A DNA stretch of 64,000 nt, taken from assembly GCA_039030075.1 (NCBI GenBank), contig JBCCEW010000002.1, positions 62,001-126,000 of the forward strand, written 5' to 3'. Shown in pieces: positions 61,479 through 64,000 of the stretch. The notes beneath the pieces are model-generated. The model saw only the letters and a program-made list of their open reading frames with translations, had not been told where the DNA came from and ran no database searches. The translations under genes were made by a program, and so were the position numbers. The stretch's first letter is position 1, and each line of letters starts with the position of its first letter. The stretch is from Myxococcota bacterium. Its GTDB lineage: Bacteria; Myxococcota_A; UBA9160; SMWR01.

Positions 61479-61711
61479 ACTGTCGCGAGTTCGTCGAGTT
61501 CCTGATGGAGTACCTGGACGGCGGTCTCAACGACGCCGAGCGGTCGGTATTCGAAGGCCACATCGACGCGTGTCCCCAGTGCGTCAACTACCTCGACAGC
61601 TACCGTGAGACGGTGCGACTCGGTCAGACCGTATGCGAGTCCGAGGACCAGGTGCCCGATAGCGTCCCGGACGATCTGGTGCGGGCGATCCTGGCCGCCC
61701 GCAACGCCTGA
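61475..61711 (+). CDS. Zinc-finger anti-sigma factor (ZAS type)
   Basis: A 78-residue protein beginning MNCREFVEFLMEYLDGGL with the ZAS motif HIDACPQC (His29-x3-Cys33-x2-Cys36) plus Cys3, as in RsrA/ChrR-type anti-sigmas. There is no membrane helix, so it is likely a soluble, redox- or zinc-responsive inhibitor of the adjacent sigma factor. GTG 61475 overlaps the sigma stop (GTGA), ensuring coupled synthesis. It is convergent with gdhA. Confidence 0.92.
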   Translation: MNCREFVEFLMEYLDGGLNDAERSVFEGHIDACPQCVNYLDSYRETVRLGQTVCESEDQVPDSVPDDLVRAILAARNA

Positions 61712-61732
61712 TCCCAGCGTCGGCCCGGCGCC

Positions 61733-63022
61733 TCAGGCGCCGCCCGAGAACCAGGCCTGGGTGCCCTGGCTCTCGATGGCCTCGCCGATGCGACGCAGCG
61801 CCGCGGTGTAGGCCGCCGCGCGCAGGGAGCCGCCGCTTTCTTCGCGAATCGACCACATCGTGTCGAAGGCCCGCGAGAGAACCTCTTCGAGGCGTGTGCG
61901 CACCTGCTCGAGGGTCCACGGGTAGCCCTCGCGGTTCTGCACCCACTCGAAGTAGCTGACGGTGACGCCGCCGGCGTTCGTGAGTACGTCGGGGAGCACG
62001 GGAATGCCGGCATCCTGCAGGAGGGCGTCGGCGCTGCCCTCGACCGGGCCGTTCGCGACCTCGGCGATCAGCTTTGCGCGGATGCGGCCCGCGTTCTCGG
62101 TGGTGATGACGCCCTCGAGGGCGGCCGGGATCAGCAGGTCGACTTCGAGCTCGAGGAGCTCCGCGTTGCTGATCTGCTGGTGGTCCACCAACTCACAGAC
62201 CGAACCTTCGCAGTACACGCCCTGGAGCTTCCGCGTCTCCTGCTTGTTGTGGTAGAGGCTCTCGACGTCGAAGCCGTCCTTCGCGTAGATGCCGCCCTTC
62301 GAATCGCTGACGGCGATGATCTTGTAGCCGGTCTGCTGCAGCAGTCGCGCGACGTGGTAGCCCGCGTTGCCGAGGCCCTGGACGGCGACCGTGGTCTCGC
62401 CCGGCACCAGGCCGACGCGCTTCGCGTACTCCTGGATCACGATGAAGGCGCCGCGGCCGGTGGCTTCGTCGCGCCCCAGGCTCCCGCCCAGGGCGATCGG
62501 CTTGCCGGTGATCACGCCGGGGTGTCGTTCGCGCTTGATGATCGCGTACTCGTCGGCCATCCAGCCCATGATCCGCGCGTTCGTGTAGACGTCGGGGGCG
62601 GGGATGTCGGTGGCAGGCCCGACGAAGTCGGCCATCGCCCGCATGTAGGCGCGCGACAGGCGCTCGAGCTCGAGGCGCGACAGCTCCTTCGGGTTGACGA
62701 TCACGCCGCCCTTGCCGCCGCCGTAGGGGATGCCGACGACGGCGCATTTGATCGCCATCCACAGGGCCAGAGCCTGGACCTCGGCGAGGGTGACGCCCGG
62801 GTGGTAGCGGATGCCCCCCTTGGTGGGGCCGAGCGCGTCGTTGTAACGGCAGCGGTAGGCCTGGAAGTGGCGCGTCGAGCCGTCGTCCATGCGCACCGGC
62901 AGATCGGCCGAGAGCACCGCCTTCGGTTGCCGCAAGGCATCGACAACTTCGGGGGCTACGCCGGCTTCCTCGGCGATCCGCTCGACGCGGGCCACCGCAT
63001 CCTGAAAGACATCGGTTTCCAT
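61733..63022 (-). CDS. gdhA: Glutamate dehydrogenase (Glu/Leu/Phe/Val family)
   Basis: A 429-residue dehydrogenase that links 2-oxoglutarate/ammonia and glutamate. It has the substrate-domain YRCRYNDALGPTKGGIRYHP (Lys), PYGGGKGGVIVNPKEL with the catalytic Lys, PDVYTNARIMGWMADEY, and the NAD(P) Rossmann VAVQGLGNAGYHVARLL. The C-terminal LTNAGGVTVSYFEWVQN is the family end block. ATG 63022 follows GAGAGG; an in-frame upstream extension overlaps the next gene and was not used. It lies 23 bases after the disulfide oxidoreductase gene on the same strand. Confidence 0.95.
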   Translation of the reverse strand: METDVFQDAVARVERIAEEAGVAPEVVDALRQPKAVLSADLPVRMDDGSTRHFQAYRCRYNDALGPTKGGIRYHPGVTLAEVQALALWMAIKCAVVGIPYGGGKGGVIVNPKELSRLELERLSRAYMRAMADFVGPATDIPAPDVYTNARIMGWMADEYAIIKRERHPGVITGKPIALGGSLGRDEATGRGAFIVIQEYAKRVGLVPGETTVAVQGLGNAGYHVARLLQQTGYKIIAVSDSKGGIYAKDGFDVESLYHNKQETRKLQGVYCEGSVCELVDHQQISNAELLELEVDLLIPAALEGVITTENAGRIRAKLIAEVANGPVEGSADALLQDAGIPVLPDVLTNAGGVTVSYFEWVQNREGYPWTLEQVRTRLEEVLSRAFDTMWSIREESGGSLRAAAYTAALRRIGEAIESQGTQAWFSGGA

Positions 63023-63045
63023 CACGGTCCTCTCGCTCTCGGCTA

Positions 63046-64000
63046 CTAGCGCTGGAAGGCCATCCAGCGCGAAAGCCACTTCACGACGGTCGGGGTCGCG
63101 CGCTGACGGGTGTAGAGACCGGCGGCGCGCTTGATGCCCTCGGCCTGGGTCGGGTAGGGGTGGATCACTTCCAGGATCTTCCCGAGCCCGAGCTTGCCGA
63201 CGATCGCGAGGGTGATCTCGCTGATCATCTCACCCGCGTGCGAGGCCACGATCGTGGCGCCCAGGATCTGATCGCTGCCCTTCTTCGTGTGGATCTTCAC
63301 GAAGCCCTCGTCCTCACCGTCGGCGACGGCGCGGTTCACCTGCGACAGGGGGACGTGGAAGGTGTCGACCTCGATCCCCTTCGCCCGGGCGTCCTGCTCG
63401 TACATGCCGACGTGGGCGATCTCCGGGTCGGTGTAGGTGGCCCAGGGCATCACCAGGCTCGACAGCTTCTTCGTGCGGAAGAAGAGGGCGTTCTGGACGA
63501 CGATCTTTGCCGCCGCGTCGGCCGCGTGGGTGAACTTCCAGTTCATGCAGATGTCGCCGGCCGCGTAGATGCGCGGGTTCGTCGTCTGCAGGTAGTCGTT
63601 CACATGGACTCCGCGCCGTGCGTCGTACTCGACGCCGACCTCTTCGAGGCCGAGCCCGTCGACGTTCGGAGCGCGCCCGACGCCGAGCAGCAGCTCGTCG
63701 ACGACCACCCTGTCCTCGGTGCCGTCGGCCTTGGCGAAGTGAACGATCTTCTCGTCGCCCTGGCGCTCGACCCGCAGGATCTTGGCGTTCGCGGCGAGCC
63801 GGATCCCCTCGTCGAGGAACTGTTGCTCGACGATCTTCGCGGCGTCGGCGTCCTCGCGCGGGAGGATGTGGTCGTCGGCGTGGATCACCGTGACTTCCGA
63901 GCCGAGGCGACCGAAGGCCTGGGCCATCTCGCAGCCGATCGGGCCGGCGCCGATCACGCCGAAGCGGCGCGGGCGCTCGGTCAGGTTGAAGATCGTCTCG
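63046..64000 (-). CDS. Pyridine nucleotide-disulfide oxidoreductase (MerA/Lpd-like), C-terminal part
   Basis: This frame enters from the right edge, so the N terminus (including the FAD site and any CxxxxC) is outside the window. The visible part has the NAD-binding GVIGAGPIGCEMAQAFGRLGSEVTVI, TNPRIYAAGDICMNWKFTHAA (second FAD contact), MPWATYTDPEIAHVG and the interface motif IHPYPTQAEGIKRAAG near the C terminus. HPYPTQAE is the MerA-like version of the lipoamide dehydrogenase HxHPTxxE motif. It is probably a FAD-dependent disulfide or mercuric-type reductase. Substrate unclear without the N terminus. It ends 23 bases before gdhA. Confidence 0.85.
   Translation of the reverse strand, partial: ETIFNLTERPRRFGVIGAGPIGCEMAQAFGRLGSEVTVIHADDHILPREDADAAKIVEQQFLDEGIRLAANAKILRVERQGDEKIVHFAKADGTEDRVVVDELLLGVGRAPNVDGLGLEEVGVEYDARRGVHVNDYLQTTNPRIYAAGDICMNWKFTHAADAAAKIVVQNALFFRTKKLSSLVMPWATYTDPEIAHVGMYEQDARAKGIEVDTFHVPLSQVNRAVADGEDEGFVKIHTKKGSDQILGATIVASHAGEMISEITLAIVGKLGLGKILEVIHPYPTQAEGIKRAAGLYTRQRATPTVVKWLSRWMAFQR

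Overview
The window is a very GC-rich, densely packed bacterial chromosome segment with Gram-negative housekeeping genes: kdsB for LPS Kdo, lipoproteins with lipoboxes, PEP-CTERM exported proteins, FtsY/SRP RNA and SMC. An adjacent mglB-mglA pair (MglA Ras-like GTPase plus Roadblock MglB), an EF-G whose GTPase motifs look like the mitochondrial/spd type, TIGR04283-type glycosyltransferase and BTAD/STAND regulators together suggest a Myxococcota or neighbouring deltaproteobacterial lineage. This is an inference from gene content; no 16S rRNA gene is present. TTG and GTG starts are common, and stop/start overlaps (ATGA, GTGA, TGATG, TAGTG) join many genes into operons.

Layout. 1-6.2 kb: a truncated FAD oxidoreductase and purM (minus), then a glycosyltransferase and a two-subunit ABC exporter (plus). 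6.4-12.7 kb: smc, an MFS transporter, ftsY. 12.7-15.4 kb: cyclase-family hydrolase and kdsB (minus), a ParA-type ATPase (plus). 15.5-22.1 kb: a plus-strand run of PPi-type phosphofructokinase, MFS, a degenerate M28 peptidase-like membrane protein, an Nramp-like transporter and AtoE. 22.1-28.5 kb: amidohydrolase, SH3 protein, tRNA-Asn and an overlapping string (greA, adenylate cyclase, TPR lipoprotein, Fn3 lipoprotein). 28.9-33.3 kb: CPBP protease, RidA, a small acidic protein, bifunctional nuclease, PEP-CTERM protein, flavoprotein. 33.3-39.7 kb: tRNA-Pro and the priA-def-fmt-rsmB-rpe cluster. 39.8-45.3 kb: spermidine-synthase-like protein, mglBA, a short element with terminal inverted repeats, dnaX-ybaB-recR and the SRP RNA. 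45.4-49.1 kb: mechanosensitive-channel-like protein, two unknown genes, a PhyH oxygenase. 49.3-54.9 kb: two exported proteins with sorting-type C termini, tRNA-Ser, a large STAND/BTAD regulator, a ZIP transporter. 55.1-61.7 kb: infA, acyltransferase, a formyl-THF hydrolase-like protein, fusA, a P-loop protein, TerB, ECF sigma and its zinc anti-sigma. 61.7-64 kb: glutamate dehydrogenase and a truncated disulfide oxidoreductase.

Most of the window is core metabolism and information processing. The non-routine signals are: (1) a roughly 106-bp hairpin-forming repeat present at two intergenic sites (41.9 and 60.2 kb), one copy inside a 164-bp element with 22-bp terminal inverted repeats that also supply the recR stop codon; (2) a nuclease gene whose apparent lipoprotein signal lacks any canonical start codon; (3) a translationally coupled adenylate cyclase/TPR lipoprotein/Fn3 lipoprotein module whose last stop codon lies inside a tRNA gene; and (4) several enzyme-family members that have lost signature residues (M28-like, Nramp-like, cyclase-like). 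No CRISPR array, prophage, transposase or complete insertion sequence was seen.
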